64,000 nucleotides of DNA, from positions 310,001 to 374,000 of the forward strand of contig NZ_AUFT01000001.1 in NCBI RefSeq assembly GCF_000426645.1, written 5' to 3'. Numbering within the stretch: position 1 is the stretch's first letter; every line of letters begins with the position of its first letter. The DNA is from Nakamurella lactea DSM 19367 (lineage in GTDB: Bacteria; Actinomycetota; Actinomycetes; Mycobacteriales; Nakamurellaceae). The notes beneath the pieces are model-generated. The model was not told the origin of the DNA and ran no database searches. It worked only from the letters and a program-made list of their open reading frames with translations. Made by a program: the position numbers and the translations under genes. This document shows, in pieces, positions 37,101 to 45,357 of this stretch.

Positions 37101-37862
37101 GCGCCGACCGCCGGCAGCGATGTCGGCATCGTGGTGGTCGGCGAGACGCCGTACGCCGAGGGCGTCGGCGACGTCGGCAACAACGGACACACGCTGAACC
37201 TGTCGACGGCGGATCGCGCCACGATCGACACCGTCTGTTCGGCGATCAGCAAGTGTGCGGTGTTGGTGGTGTCCGGGAGGCCGCAGCTGATCACCGACAA
37301 GCTCGGCGAGATCGACGCGCTGGTCGCCTCCTGGCTGCCAGGCACCGAGGGTGCCGGCGTCGCCGACGTGCTGTTCGGCAACCGGCCGTTCACCGGCCGG
37401 CTGCCGGTGACCTGGCCCGCCTCGGCCGACCAGGTGCCGATCAACGTCGGTGACGCCTCCTACGCACCGCTGTTCCCCTACGGCTGGGGGCTGCGCACCG
37501 GCACCCTGCACGATCGGATCGCCGGGCTACTGCCCGGTGCTTCGGGTCCGACGAGGGGTGCGCTGCAGGCGGCGCTGGCGCCGGGTCACTGGCAGGGCGA
37601 GGCTCCCCGGCACCCGGATCAGGTGATCGCCGCACTCGGCCGGGCGGCCGCGACCGCCCGCTCGGCGGCCGGCCCGAATTCGCTCGGCGAGGCACTGACC
37701 AGCGCCATCCGCGACATCGTCCAGGACCGGGTGCTGGCCACCACCGGCACGCCGTCCCCAGGGGTGAGCACCCTGATCGCCGGCGCCGACCATTCACTAG
37801 CATCTGGTGACGTGGTGAAAGCGGTGGCGCAGTTGTTGCTGGCCTGGAAACTGGTTTCCTGA
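34104..37862 (+). CDS. Secreted multidomain GH3 beta-glucosidase
   Basis: A 1,252-residue exported glycoside hydrolase. A long signal peptide (basic RSGRRVRRIRS, hydrophobic to about 43) is followed by two related beta-sandwich carbohydrate-binding modules (about 50-225 and 226-415, each built on NFDDG/FEG, WSAY and GF-ITL motifs). Next is a Calx-beta-like domain (about 418-525), then the GH3 barrel (from KRVSDLMSRMTQAEKIGQMTQ). The nucleophile is Asp826 in FLISDWEGI. The GH3 C-terminal domain runs to about 1130 (AESQVLIKNSGNLLPLKKN). A 120-residue Ala-rich tail of unknown role ends the protein. Likely substrate: beta-glucans or cello-oligosaccharides outside the cell. Confidence 0.92.
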   Translation: MLPSRFQATSARSGRRVRRIRSALAVGASIAMIVGIAPNVVAAPAPPPTIGEGQSILNFDDGSIGALFAWGSEAASTPALTTVAADVPGTSAGNQALQAAVQDVPAGGWSGFSLDINSATDWSAYDGFAFQFLGTGSGKNLRYELKSGGSDAGSANLFETSVLDDSTGWRTVRIDFGALRLKGNADSNLRFDPTAAHGFAVTLSDLGSGNWQFDEFGLYQRTSVIEDFEGDVPIGSDTNPIGWFTWGNQPGNVSLGVTTQERGGNAGNHVLSGQYLIPGGGYGGISLDKAASEDWSAYGGISFYWYASQPTKPASPTAGDDIAIEIKDGGPDAEHSELWTTTFKDNWSDDGNRWKLVQIPFSQFHLRTDYQPGSGDTLDGAFSRTDAWGFAITMPPGKAASVGWAIDQFELYGTATQAISSTVTADPQVSLVNGGQSATVHLGVTTSDDTPLAKDVTVNYAPGDGTAVVGTNFDAFGGTLAFPAGTASGTTQDVTVTTKATTGADVARTVVIALTATGAEPPVSNPTVVINAHGLAYQNPKLPVSKRVSDLMSRMTQAEKIGQMTQAERLGLTSPATITELGLGSVLSGGGSVPAENTAAGWADMIDGFQRQALATRLQIPLIYGVDAVHGHNNVVGATILPHNIGLGASRDPAVVQAGAQVTATEVRATGIPWAFAPCLCVTRDERWGRSYEAFSEDPALVTQLAKPAIVGLQGTDPTHITGPDKVLATAKHWAGDGGTRYEPSLAGSGYPIDQGVTHVDSLKAFEKLFVSPYLPAIKAGVGSIMPSYSAVQVGDGPVIRMHEYTALNTDLLKNKLGFKGFLISDWEGINKLPGTDYSDKVARSVNSGLDMAMAPYDYATFITSLTGKVADGVVKQSRIDDAVKRILTEKFELGLFDAPFADRSKADSVGSDAHRAVARKAAAESQVLIKNSGNLLPLKKNAKVYLAGSNADDLGNQMGGWSISWQGASGTTTTGTTIRQGIEQVAPDATVTYSKDASAPTAGSDVGIVVVGETPYAEGVGDVGNNGHTLNLSTADRATIDTVCSAISKCAVLVVSGRPQLITDKLGEIDALVASWLPGTEGAGVADVLFGNRPFTGRLPVTWPASADQVPINVGDASYAPLFPYGWGLRTGTLHDRIAGLLPGASGPTRGALQAALAPGHWQGEAPRHPDQVIAALGRAAATARSAAGPNSLGEALTSAIRDIVQDRVLATTGTPSPGVSTLIAGADHSLASGDVVKAVAQLLLAWKLVS

Positions 37863-37937
37863 CGGCTTCGAAGGTCGACACCCGCTCGCCCGGCAGGGAG
37901 AGAAGGGTGCTGACTTGGGGGCCACAAGGGAGCTGCA

Positions 37938-38708
37938 TTGTTCTCGGATCTTCGTGATCAGGTCGCCGTCGTCACCGGCGGTGCCCGCGGCCTCGGCCTG
38001 CAGATGGCGACCGCACTGGCCGGGCAGGGCTGCCACATCGCCCTGCTCGACCTGCTCGAGGAGCAGGCATCGACGAGCGCGGCGCAGCTGGCCGGCGACC
38101 ACGGCGTCCGGGCGGTCGGCATCGGCTGCGACGTCACCGACCCGGACTCGGTGACCGCCGCGATCGCGGCCGTTGTCGAGCAACTGGACAGCCCGCAGAT
38201 CCTCATCAACGCGGCCGGCATCGCGATGCACAAGGACTCCACCGAGGTCGCGCCCGACGAGTGGCGCAAGGTGATCGACATCGACCTGAACGGGGTGTTC
38301 TTCTCCTCCCAGGCCTTCGCCAGGCAGGTCCTGCTGGCCGGGGACAAGGCGACCATCGTGAATGTCGCGTCGATGTCGGCGTTCGCGGTGAACATCCCGC
38401 AGCGCCAGGCCTCCTACAACGCCGCCAAGGCCGGCGTCGAGCAGCTCACCCGGTCGTTGGCGGTCGAGTGGATCGGCAACGGGATCCGGGTGAACGCCAT
38501 CTCCCCCGGCTATTTCCGCTCGGACATGACCAAGCAGTTCATCGAGCAGAACCCGGAGATGGGCGAGTTCTGGGTGTCCCGGATCCCCGCCGGCCGGATG
38601 GGCGAGCCGGAGGATCTGGACGGCGTGGTGTTGTTCCTGGCCTCGGATGCCTCACGGTACGTGGTCGGCGAGTGCATCGTGGTCGACGGCGGCTACACCA
38701 TTGTCTGA
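37938..38708 (+). CDS. SDR-family oxidoreductase
   Basis: A 256-residue classical short-chain dehydrogenase. The cofactor motif TGGARGLG is at 14-21, the catalytic Ser in VASMSAF and the catalytic YNAAK near 155-160. Asp in the LLDLLEE strand end suggests NAD(H) preference. The start is TTG at 37938 with AGGGAG 6 bases upstream; no better ATG or GTG is in frame before the Rossmann strand. Substrate is unknown. It overlaps the next SDR gene by 8 bases and both end at a strong terminator. Confidence 0.87.
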   Translation: MFSDLRDQVAVVTGGARGLGLQMATALAGQGCHIALLDLLEEQASTSAAQLAGDHGVRAVGIGCDVTDPDSVTAAIAAVVEQLDSPQILINAAGIAMHKDSTEVAPDEWRKVIDIDLNGVFFSSQAFARQVLLAGDKATIVNVASMSAFAVNIPQRQASYNAAKAGVEQLTRSLAVEWIGNGIRVNAISPGYFRSDMTKQFIEQNPEMGEFWVSRIPAGRMGEPEDLDGVVLFLASDASRYVVGECIVVDGGYTIV

Positions 38709-39438
38709 GCAGAGCGTGCCGGCCGGCACGGTCGCCGCTGTCACCGGCGGCGGCTCCGGGATCGGGCTGGCCACGGCTCGGGCGATCTCGACCGCCGGCG
38801 GCTCGGTGGTGCTGGCCGGGCGCTCCGTCCCGAAACTGGAAGCGGCTGCCGCGGAAGGGTTCTCCGGTCCGGTGCAGATCCTGCAACTCGACACCGGCGA
38901 GCCTGGCGCCGGTGCCGCGCTGGTACAGGCGGCAGTCGCGGCGTTCGACCGGCTGGACGTGGTGATCGCGAACGCCGGCGTTTACCTGCCGGGCGATCTT
39001 GCCGACTCGGAGCCGACCGCGATCGCGTCCCTGATCGGCACCAACGTCACCGGGCTGATCGACACCGTGCAGGCCGCGGTGCGGCACTTCGTCCCGCAGG
39101 GCCGCGGCGACATCCTGGTCACCAGCTCGGTGTCCGGGCACCAGGCGATCGCCTGGGAGCCGGTGTACTCGGCATCCAAACACGCAGTGCAGGCGTTGGT
39201 GCACGGGGTGCGCCGGCAGCTGATCGGCTCCGGGGTCCGGATCGGTGCGGTGGCGCCGGGTGTGGTGCTCAACGACCTGTGGAAGGTGACCGACGACGCG
39301 CTCCGCGACGCCGAGGTCGCGGCCGGCAACGGGCTGACGAACGAGGACATCGCCGAGGCGATGATGTTCATGCTGACCCGCCCGCGGCACGTACAGATCC
39401 GCGACCTGGTGATCCTGCCGGTGAATCAGGACATCTGA
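38701..39438 (+). CDS. SDR-family oxidoreductase
   Basis: A 245-residue short-chain dehydrogenase with TGGGSGIG, NAG (IANAGVYLPG), SSVSG and YSASK motifs in order. The C-terminus (MFMLTRPRHVQIRDLVILPVNQDI, parts: RPRHVQIRDLVILPVNQDI) is typical of YdfG/serine-dehydrogenase-like SDRs acting on hydroxy-acids or sugars. The TTG at 38701 overlaps the upstream stop by 8 bases, indicating coupling; GTG 38716 is an alternative start closer to the Rossmann strand. A 17-bp terminator hairpin follows 12 bases after the stop. Confidence 0.83.
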   Translation: MSEQSVPAGTVAAVTGGGSGIGLATARAISTAGGSVVLAGRSVPKLEAAAAEGFSGPVQILQLDTGEPGAGAALVQAAVAAFDRLDVVIANAGVYLPGDLADSEPTAIASLIGTNVTGLIDTVQAAVRHFVPQGRGDILVTSSVSGHQAIAWEPVYSASKHAVQALVHGVRRQLIGSGVRIGAVAPGVVLNDLWKVTDDALRDAEVAAGNGLTNEDIAEAMMFMLTRPRHVQIRDLVILPVNQDI

Positions 39439-39449
39439 GGTCCCGCTCA

Positions 39450-39489
39450 TTCGACGGCCCGGTCCGACACCGCGGACCGGGCCGTCGAA
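39450..39489. terminator. Bidirectional terminator hairpin
   Basis: A perfect 17-bp stem (39450-39466 with 39473-39489) closes a 6-base loop between the convergent SDR and I36-inhibitor genes. It can serve both strands. Confidence 0.85.
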
Positions 39490-39498
39490 CAGAGAGCG

Positions 39499-39990
39499 TC
39501 AGCCCGAGCTGGTCCCGCTGATGCAGCTCGGGTTCGACGGGTTGTACAAATGCGAGGCGTTCTGGTTCTTCAGCGGCCCCAGATTCGCCCAGTTACCAGG
39601 GCAGACGTCGATCCAGGCGCCCTTCTGGTCGCTGTTGTAGTAGACCCGAACCGCCCGGTCGGTGTTGTTGCGGGCCGCCGCCGCATTGTTCTTCACGCAC
39701 AGACCGCGGCCTGCCCCTGCCCCCTTGAAGACGTAGCAGTTCGGTCCCGAGCCGAGATTCAGCCTGCGGTACGCGGTGTTGGACATGGGGAAATCCGACA
39801 CGGAACCCTTGGCGTTGCTGTTGTAGTAGTAACAGAATTCGCCTTGCTCGCAGACTCCGTTCCGGACGGTGATCGTGTCACCCGCTGCAGCGGCCGGAAC
39901 CGCCGCCCCGATCGCCAGCCCGGCCAGCATCAGCAACCCTACCGCGGCCGGACGCCAGGTCCCGCGTCGATTCGTTGTCACTCTTGCCAT
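39499..39990 (-). CDS. Secreted peptidase-inhibitor family I36 protein
   Basis: A 163-residue exported protein. The signal peptide (basic NRRGTWRP, hydrophobic AAVGLLMLAGLAIGAAV, cut near AAAAG) is followed by a compact Cys-containing domain: CEQGEFCYYYNSNAKGSVSDF, in parts CEQGEFCYYY, then NCYVFKG, GRGLCVKNN, WIDVCPGNWANLG, SCISG. The CxxGxFCxY start is the hallmark of the Streptomyces metalloproteinase inhibitor-like I36 family. It probably inhibits extracellular proteases or binds the cell surface. A GGGAGG ribosome site lies 5 bases before the ATG. Confidence 0.82.
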   Translation of the reverse strand: MARVTTNRRGTWRPAAVGLLMLAGLAIGAAVPAAAAGDTITVRNGVCEQGEFCYYYNSNAKGSVSDFPMSNTAYRRLNLGSGPNCYVFKGAGAGRGLCVKNNAAAARNNTDRAVRVYYNSDQKGAWIDVCPGNWANLGPLKNQNASHLYNPSNPSCISGTSSG

Positions 39991-40214
39991 CTGTGCCTCC
40001 CGTGTCGTCGAAAGCCGCTTTCGGCCCTCGCCATGCCACTGTGATGGCAGCCGCACCCGTGCGGTTCCGACCAAGATCGACAGCGCGATCTCCGACTGAG
40101 CGGGACTCACCCGGATCGTCGGTGACCCCGGACACACCGATGGTCCGCCCCCGCTGTCGTGAGAGCAGGCCGGCGTGCCATTCTGACCCCGGTCCGATCG
40201 ACACAGGGAGCGCC

Positions 40215-41591
40215 ATGACGAGTCCGCCGAGCTTGTCCGTCGAGCAGCTGCGCGCCGCCGTCGATGCCGGCGAGATCGATACCGTGGTGGTCGGCTTCAC
40301 CGACATGCAGGGTCGGCTGCAGGGCAAACGGGTGCACGCCCGCCACTTCCTGGACACGGTGCTGGAGCACGGCACCGAGGGCTGCAACTACCTGCTGGCC
40401 GTCGACGTCGAGATGAACACCGTTGCCGGGTATCAGGTCGCCTCCTGGGAGTCCGGCTACGGGGACATGATGTTCGACCTCGACCTGTCGACCCTGTGCC
40501 GCACGCCGGGCCAGCGATACTCGGCGACAGTGCACTGCGACCTGCGGTGGCCCCCCGGTGCGGCCGCGACCGGTCCGGTCGTCCAGGCGCCACGATCGGT
40601 GCTGCGGGCGCAACTGGAGGAAGCCGCCGAACTCGGGTTCTTGGCATACTGCGGTACCGAGTTGGAGTTCATCGTCTTCGAGGACGGTTACGACGAGGCC
40701 TGGGACCGGCGCTATCACGGTCTGCGGAGCGCGAACCGGTACAACGTCGACTACTCGATCATGGGTGGCGGCCGGGTCGAACCTCTGTTGCGCACCATCC
40801 GCAACGAGATGACCACCGCCGGGCTGCGGGTGGAGGCCGCCAAGGGCGAGTGCAACCCGGGCCAGCACGAGATCACCTTCGTCTACGACGAGGCGCTGCG
40901 GGCCTGCGACAACCACGTGCTCTACAAGAACGGCGCCAAGGAGATCGCAGCGGCGGCGGGCCAGTCGCTGACCTTCATGGCCAAGTACGACGAGAACGAG
41001 GGCAACTCCTGCCATCTGCACCTGTCGCTGCGGGGCGCCGATGGTTCTTTCGTGTTCGCGGATCCGGATCGGTCGGGCGGCCGGTCGGAGGTGTTCGAGA
41101 AGTTCCTGGCCGGCGTGCTGGCGACATTGGCCGAGCTCAGCTACTTCTACGCGCCGAACATCAACTCCTACAAGCGGTTCGCCGACGGCTCGTTCGCCCC
41201 GACGGCCGTCGCCTGGGGCACCGACAATCGGACCTGCGCGCTGCGGGTGGTCGGTCAGGGGGCAGGGCTCCGGGTCGAGAACCGGCTGCCCGGCGGCGAC
41301 GTCAACCCCTATCTGGCGGTGGCCGCCATGCTGGCCGGTGGTCTGCACGGCATCCGGGAAGGGCTGACGCTGCCCAACGAGTGCACCGGGAACGCCTACA
41401 CCGCAGGCCTTCCGCGGGTGCCGGCGACGCTGACCGAAGCCCGCGCGCTGCTGGCGGAGTCCACGATTGCCAGGCAGGCATTCGGCGACGACGTGATCGA
41501 TCACTATCTCAATGCCGCCGACGTCGAGATCGCCGCTTTCAACGCGGCGGTCACCGACTGGGAACGGGTCCGGGGGTTCGAGCGGCTGTGA
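40215..41591 (+). CDS. Glutamine-synthetase-like gamma-glutamyl ligase (GlnA4/PuuA type)
   Basis: A 458-residue GS-fold ligase. The ATP/metal motifs are present (ELEFIVFEDGY, KGECNPGQHEITF, NEGNSCHLHLSL, NRTCALRVVGQGAGLRVENRLPGGDVNPY in parts: VENRLPGGDVNPYL). The adenylylation loop of GlnA1 is absent. Members of this type ligate glutamate to amines such as polyamines or ethanolamine in amine catabolism rather than to ammonia. The neighbouring aldehyde dehydrogenase (overlap GTGA) and SDR match the M. tuberculosis glnA4-aldC-SDR order (Rv2860c-Rv2857c). The usual gamma-glutamyl hydrolase gene is missing here. ATG chosen with AGGGAG upstream. Confidence 0.88.
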   Translation: MTSPPSLSVEQLRAAVDAGEIDTVVVGFTDMQGRLQGKRVHARHFLDTVLEHGTEGCNYLLAVDVEMNTVAGYQVASWESGYGDMMFDLDLSTLCRTPGQRYSATVHCDLRWPPGAAATGPVVQAPRSVLRAQLEEAAELGFLAYCGTELEFIVFEDGYDEAWDRRYHGLRSANRYNVDYSIMGGGRVEPLLRTIRNEMTTAGLRVEAAKGECNPGQHEITFVYDEALRACDNHVLYKNGAKEIAAAAGQSLTFMAKYDENEGNSCHLHLSLRGADGSFVFADPDRSGGRSEVFEKFLAGVLATLAELSYFYAPNINSYKRFADGSFAPTAVAWGTDNRTCALRVVGQGAGLRVENRLPGGDVNPYLAVAAMLAGGLHGIREGLTLPNECTGNAYTAGLPRVPATLTEARALLAESTIARQAFGDDVIDHYLNAADVEIAAFNAAVTDWERVRGFERL

Positions 41592-42979
41592 GCACGGTGA
41601 GCCAACAGGACCGGGACGAATCGATCGAACTGATCAACCCGGCAACCGAGGAACCGATCGGCCGGGTGGCCATGACCTCGCTCGAGCAGACCGACGCGGC
41701 GATCGAAAAGGCCGCCGCAGCCACCGAATCCTGGCGCGCGGTCGCCCCGGCGGATCGGGCCCGGCTGCTCCGGCGGTTCGCCTCGCAGGTCGACGAACAC
41801 CTGGAAGAGCTGGCCCAGCTGGAGGTCCGCAACTCCGGACATACCATCGGCAATGCCCGATGGGAGGCCGGCAACGTCCGCGACGTTCTGGACTACTTCT
41901 CGGCGGCCCCGGAGCGACTGTTCGGTCGGCAGATCCCGGTGGCCGGTGGTGTCGATGTCACGTTCCGCGAGCCGCTGGGGGTGGTCGGCGTCATCGTGCC
42001 GTGGAACTTCCCGATGCCGATCGCCGGCTGGGGCTTCGCCCCGGCTCTCGCGGCCGGCAACACCGTGGTGCTCAAACCCGCCGAGCTGACGCCGCTGACG
42101 GCGATCCGACTGGCGGAGCTGGCTCTCGCCGCCGGAATTCCGGAGGGCGTCTTCACCGTGCTGCCCGGTGCCGGGGACGTAGTCGGCGAGCGGTTCGTCA
42201 GCCACCCCGCCATCGGCAAGATCTGCTTCACCGGGTCCACCAGGGTGGGCCGGCGGATCATGGCCGGCGCCGCCGATCAGCTGAAACGGGTCACCCTCGA
42301 ACTCGGCGGCAAGAGCGCCACCATCGTCTTCGACGACGCCGACCTCGCAGCCGCGGCGGCCGCAGCGCCGATGTCGTTCCTGGACAACACCGGCCAGGAC
42401 TGCTGCGCCAGGACCCGGATCCTGGTGCAGCGCACCGTCTTCGACAGCTTTATGGAGCAGTTCGAGGAGGCCGTCCGGTCGGTCGTTGTCGGCGATCCGC
42501 TGGATGAGGCGTCGCAAATGGGACCGTTGCTCAGTGAGCAACGCCGCACCGCGGTGCGCTCGTACCTCGCCGGCGACACCCCGGTGGCGTTCACCGGTTC
42601 GGCGCCCGTCGGCCCCGGGTACTGGCTACCGCCAACGGTTCTGCTGCCGTCGTCGACCGACGACCGGACCTGGCAGGAGGAGATCTTCGGGCCGGTGGCC
42701 GGCGTCATCCCCTTCGACGACGAGGTCGACGCGATCGCCAAGGCGAACGACACCGCTTATGGATTGTCCGGATCGATCTTCACCCGCGACGTCGGGCGGG
42801 CACTGCGGGTGTCGCGCGCGGTGCAGGCCGGCAATCTGTCGGTGAACTCGCACTCCAGCGTCCGCTACTCGACGCCGTTCGGCGGGTTCAAACAGTCCGG
42901 CATCGGCCGCGAACTCGGCCCGGACGCGCTCGACTCCTTCACCGAGGTGAAGAACGTCTTCATCGCCACCGAACAGTAA
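41588..42979 (+). CDS. Aldehyde dehydrogenase (AldC/PuuC-like)
   Basis: A 463-residue NAD(P)-dependent aldehyde dehydrogenase. Catalytic residues are Cys272 (NTGQDCCARTR), Glu238 (LELGGKS) and Asn140 (VPWNFP). The C-terminal SSVRYSTPFGGFKQSGIGRE motif is standard. It should oxidise the gamma-glutamylamino-aldehyde made from a glutamylated amine. The GTG start overlaps the ligase stop (GTGA), so the two proteins are made together. A downstream SDR begins 10 bases after its stop. Confidence 0.92.
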   Translation: MSTVSQQDRDESIELINPATEEPIGRVAMTSLEQTDAAIEKAAAATESWRAVAPADRARLLRRFASQVDEHLEELAQLEVRNSGHTIGNARWEAGNVRDVLDYFSAAPERLFGRQIPVAGGVDVTFREPLGVVGVIVPWNFPMPIAGWGFAPALAAGNTVVLKPAELTPLTAIRLAELALAAGIPEGVFTVLPGAGDVVGERFVSHPAIGKICFTGSTRVGRRIMAGAADQLKRVTLELGGKSATIVFDDADLAAAAAAAPMSFLDNTGQDCCARTRILVQRTVFDSFMEQFEEAVRSVVVGDPLDEASQMGPLLSEQRRTAVRSYLAGDTPVAFTGSAPVGPGYWLPPTVLLPSSTDDRTWQEEIFGPVAGVIPFDDEVDAIAKANDTAYGLSGSIFTRDVGRALRVSRAVQAGNLSVNSHSSVRYSTPFGGFKQSGIGRELGPDALDSFTEVKNVFIATEQ

Positions 42980-42989
42980 GGGATTCCGC

Positions 42990-43757
42990 ATGGCAGGACG
43001 TCTGCAGGACAAGGTCGCTGTGGTGACCGGCGGCTGCTCGGGTATCGGCTTGGCGACCGTCCGCCGGTTCGCCGAAGAAGGCGCCATCGTGGTGATCGGC
43101 GATCTGGACGCCGATCGCGGTCCGACGATCGCGCAGGAGATCGGCGGCACCTTCGTCCGCTGCGATGTGACCTCCGCCGATGACGTCGATGCGCTGTTCC
43201 GCACCGCCTGGGAGACGCACGGCAGTGTCGACGTGGCGTTCAACAACGCCGGAATCTCGCCGCCCGACGACGATTCCATCCTCACCACCGGCCTCGACGC
43301 CTGGCGCCGGGTGCAGGAGGTCAACCTGACCAGCGTCTACCTGTGCTGCAAGGCCGCGCTGCCCTACATGCTCGAACAGCACAGCGGCTCGATCATCAAC
43401 ACCGCCTCTTTCGTGGCCCGGATGGGCGCTGCGACCTCACAGATCTCCTACACGGCCAGCAAGGGTGGGGTGCTCGCGCTGTCCCGCGAGCTCGGAGTGC
43501 AGTTCGCCCGGGAGGGCATTCGGGTCAACGCGCTGTGTCCCGGCCCGGTGAACACCCCCCTGCTGCAGGAGTTGTTCGCTAGCGATCCCGAGCGCGCTCA
43601 GCGGCGGCTGGTGCACGTGCCGATGGGCCGCTTCGCCGAGCCGGCTGAGATCGCCAACGCGGTGGTGTTCCTGGCCAGCGACGAGTCGTCCTTCATCACT
43701 GCGGCCGACTTCCTGGTGGACGGCGGTATCAGCGGGGCCTACGTCACCCCTCTGTAG
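42990..43757 (+). CDS. SDR-family oxidoreductase (Rv2857c type)
   Basis: A 255-residue short-chain dehydrogenase with TGGCSGIG at 13-20, NNAG (FNNAGISPP), catalytic Ser in NTASFVARMG and YTASK. The aspartate in GDLDADRG favours NAD. It is the third gene of the ligase-aldehyde dehydrogenase operon and likely oxidises an alcohol intermediate of the same amine pathway. M. tuberculosis has the same neighbour (Rv2857c). Its end converges with no gene; the DUF222-HNH gene follows after 74 bases. Confidence 0.9.
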   Translation: MAGRLQDKVAVVTGGCSGIGLATVRRFAEEGAIVVIGDLDADRGPTIAQEIGGTFVRCDVTSADDVDALFRTAWETHGSVDVAFNNAGISPPDDDSILTTGLDAWRRVQEVNLTSVYLCCKAALPYMLEQHSGSIINTASFVARMGAATSQISYTASKGGVLALSRELGVQFAREGIRVNALCPGPVNTPLLQELFASDPERAQRRLVHVPMGRFAEPAEIANAVVFLASDESSFITAADFLVDGGISGAYVTPL

Positions 43758-43831
43758 CCGAGATGGTTGCTGACCTGCGCCGATGACCTTGCGAACGCCG
43801 ACTGTCGGTGGTCCGCCGTAGCGTTGTCGGC

Positions 43832-45331
43832 ATGCAACAGGGGGAGCTTCTGGACGGGCCCGGCGGGCCCGTCGGCGACTACGACGATCCGATCTCGGAC
43901 GCGCTCCGATCGTTGGATCGGGCACTCGATCAGGTCGCGGCGCTGGACCTGTCGCGACCGGACACGATGGGCCTGATGCTGATCGCGCAGATCGTCGAGC
44001 GGCAGCTGAACCGGCTGTACCTGCAAGCCGCGCACGTCGCCGGTGAGGTCGACGGCCGCGGCCTTGCCAGCGAACTCGATGCGCCCTCCACCCGAGTACT
44101 GATGCGTGATCTGCTGAACATGGCGCCCGCCGACGCGTCGGCGAGAATCCGGCTCGATGAGGGGACCCGCCGCCGCATTACCCCGACCGGTAGTTCGCTG
44201 CCTCCGCGATTGGCTCATCTGGCGGAACGGGTGCCCAGCGGCCGGATCGGACCGGACCATGCGGCGATCATCACCAGGACGATGGAAAAGCTGCCAGCCG
44301 CACTGCATCCTGACGATCGAGACGCGTGCGAGCGTCTGCTCGTCGAGCAGGCGCAACAACTGGACCCGCCAACGCTGCAGAGGCTGGCGAACAAGATGCT
44401 CGAGGCCGCAAATCCCGACGGTCCCGAGCCGGCTGGGGATGCCCACGGCAGAATGGAACTGCACGTCGGCCGGCGCCGCGACGACGGACTGACCCGGATC
44501 ACCGGCTTACTCGACGATCTCGCGATCGAAGCACTGTTGACAGCTATCGGTCCGCTGGCTGCACCCGCGCCCGCGGGAACCAGGGAGCCCGACCCGCCGA
44601 CCACGCCCGACGTACCGGCCGAAACCGACCCGCCGACCACGCCCGACGGACCGGCCGCTACCGAGCCGCCGAGCAGTTCCCCGCCGGACCCGGCCCCGCC
44701 ACCATCCGACGATCGTCACCACGCAGACCCCGCGCTCAAGGACCCGCGGTCGCCAGCCACCCGGCGTGCACATGCCCTTGGCGAGGTGTTGTCGCGCTAC
44801 CTGAAGATCGGTGCAGGGCCAAGACATGGTGGCCAGCTACCGCAGATCGTGGTCACCGTCGCGCTTCACGACCTGCAAGAGCAGCTCGGCCGCGGCCGTC
44901 CCGGCTACACCGACGCCCTCACCGCCGCAGACGTCAGGCTGCTCGCCTGTGATGCGAAGATCCTGCCCGTGGTGCTGGGCGGCCCATCCGAGGTGCTGGA
45001 CCTCGGGCGGGCGAGGTACACCTTCTCGCCGGCCATCAGGCGCGCCATCACCGTGCGCGACATCGGTTGCAGCTGGCCGGGTTGCGACCGGCCGGGGTCC
45101 TGGTGCGAGGCCCACCACGTGCGTTGGTGGATACGGGACACCGGCCCGACGAGCCTGGACAACGGCGCGCTGTTGTGTCCCGAGCACCATCAGCAGATCC
45201 ACCGCGGTCACTGGACGATGTGGATCGCCGACGATGGCACACCCGAATTCATCCCGCCTCCGTGGATCGATCCCGACCAACGCCCGCGCCGCAACAGGCT
45301 GCACCGCCCGGCACCTACGAACACCAGTTGA
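43832..45331 (+). CDS. DUF222-HNH endonuclease (13E12-type)
   Basis: A 499-residue protein of the actinobacterial 13E12 repeat family. DUF222 spans about 10-330 (PDTMGLMLIAQIVERQLNRL; ARIRLDEGTRRR; GRIGPDHAAIITRTMEKLP). The HNH domain lies near 405-455 (CSWPGCDRPGSWCEAHHVRWW, in parts; then NGALLCPEHHQQIHRGHW). A Pro/Thr/Asp-rich spacer (about 250-305) contains a duplicated 12-residue unit. Such genes are multicopy and thought to be selfish or mobile-like, but no function is proven. No clear ribosome site precedes ATG 43832; GTG 43808 is an alternative. Confidence 0.9.
   Translation: MQQGELLDGPGGPVGDYDDPISDALRSLDRALDQVAALDLSRPDTMGLMLIAQIVERQLNRLYLQAAHVAGEVDGRGLASELDAPSTRVLMRDLLNMAPADASARIRLDEGTRRRITPTGSSLPPRLAHLAERVPSGRIGPDHAAIITRTMEKLPAALHPDDRDACERLLVEQAQQLDPPTLQRLANKMLEAANPDGPEPAGDAHGRMELHVGRRRDDGLTRITGLLDDLAIEALLTAIGPLAAPAPAGTREPDPPTTPDVPAETDPPTTPDGPAATEPPSSSPPDPAPPPSDDRHHADPALKDPRSPATRRAHALGEVLSRYLKIGAGPRHGGQLPQIVVTVALHDLQEQLGRGRPGYTDALTAADVRLLACDAKILPVVLGGPSEVLDLGRARYTFSPAIRRAITVRDIGCSWPGCDRPGSWCEAHHVRWWIRDTGPTSLDNGALLCPEHHQQIHRGHWTMWIADDGTPEFIPPPWIDPDQRPRRNRLHRPAPTNTS
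44591..44662. repeat. 36-bp in-frame duplication in the DUF222-HNH gene
   Basis: Two adjacent 36-bp units (44591-44626, 44627-44662) differ at four positions and encode DPPTTPDVPAET and DPPTTPDGPAAT in the linker before the HNH module. Confidence 0.85.
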
Positions 45332-45357
45332 CGCTCGACGTCTGTCGCGGGTAGATT

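Noticed and set aside
35823-37511. 562-residue minus-strand frame over the GH3 gene
   Set aside because: Antisense to a clear GH3 catalytic region; composition is His/Asp/Arg/Gly-rich without motifs.
40107-41504. 465-residue minus-strand frame over the GS-like ligase
   Set aside because: Antisense shadow; the plus-strand ligase has all GS motifs and a ribosome site.
43832-45331. Insertion sequence or prophage
   Set aside because: Only a DUF222-HNH gene is present; no transposase, terminal inverted repeats or target duplications were found around it or elsewhere in the window.
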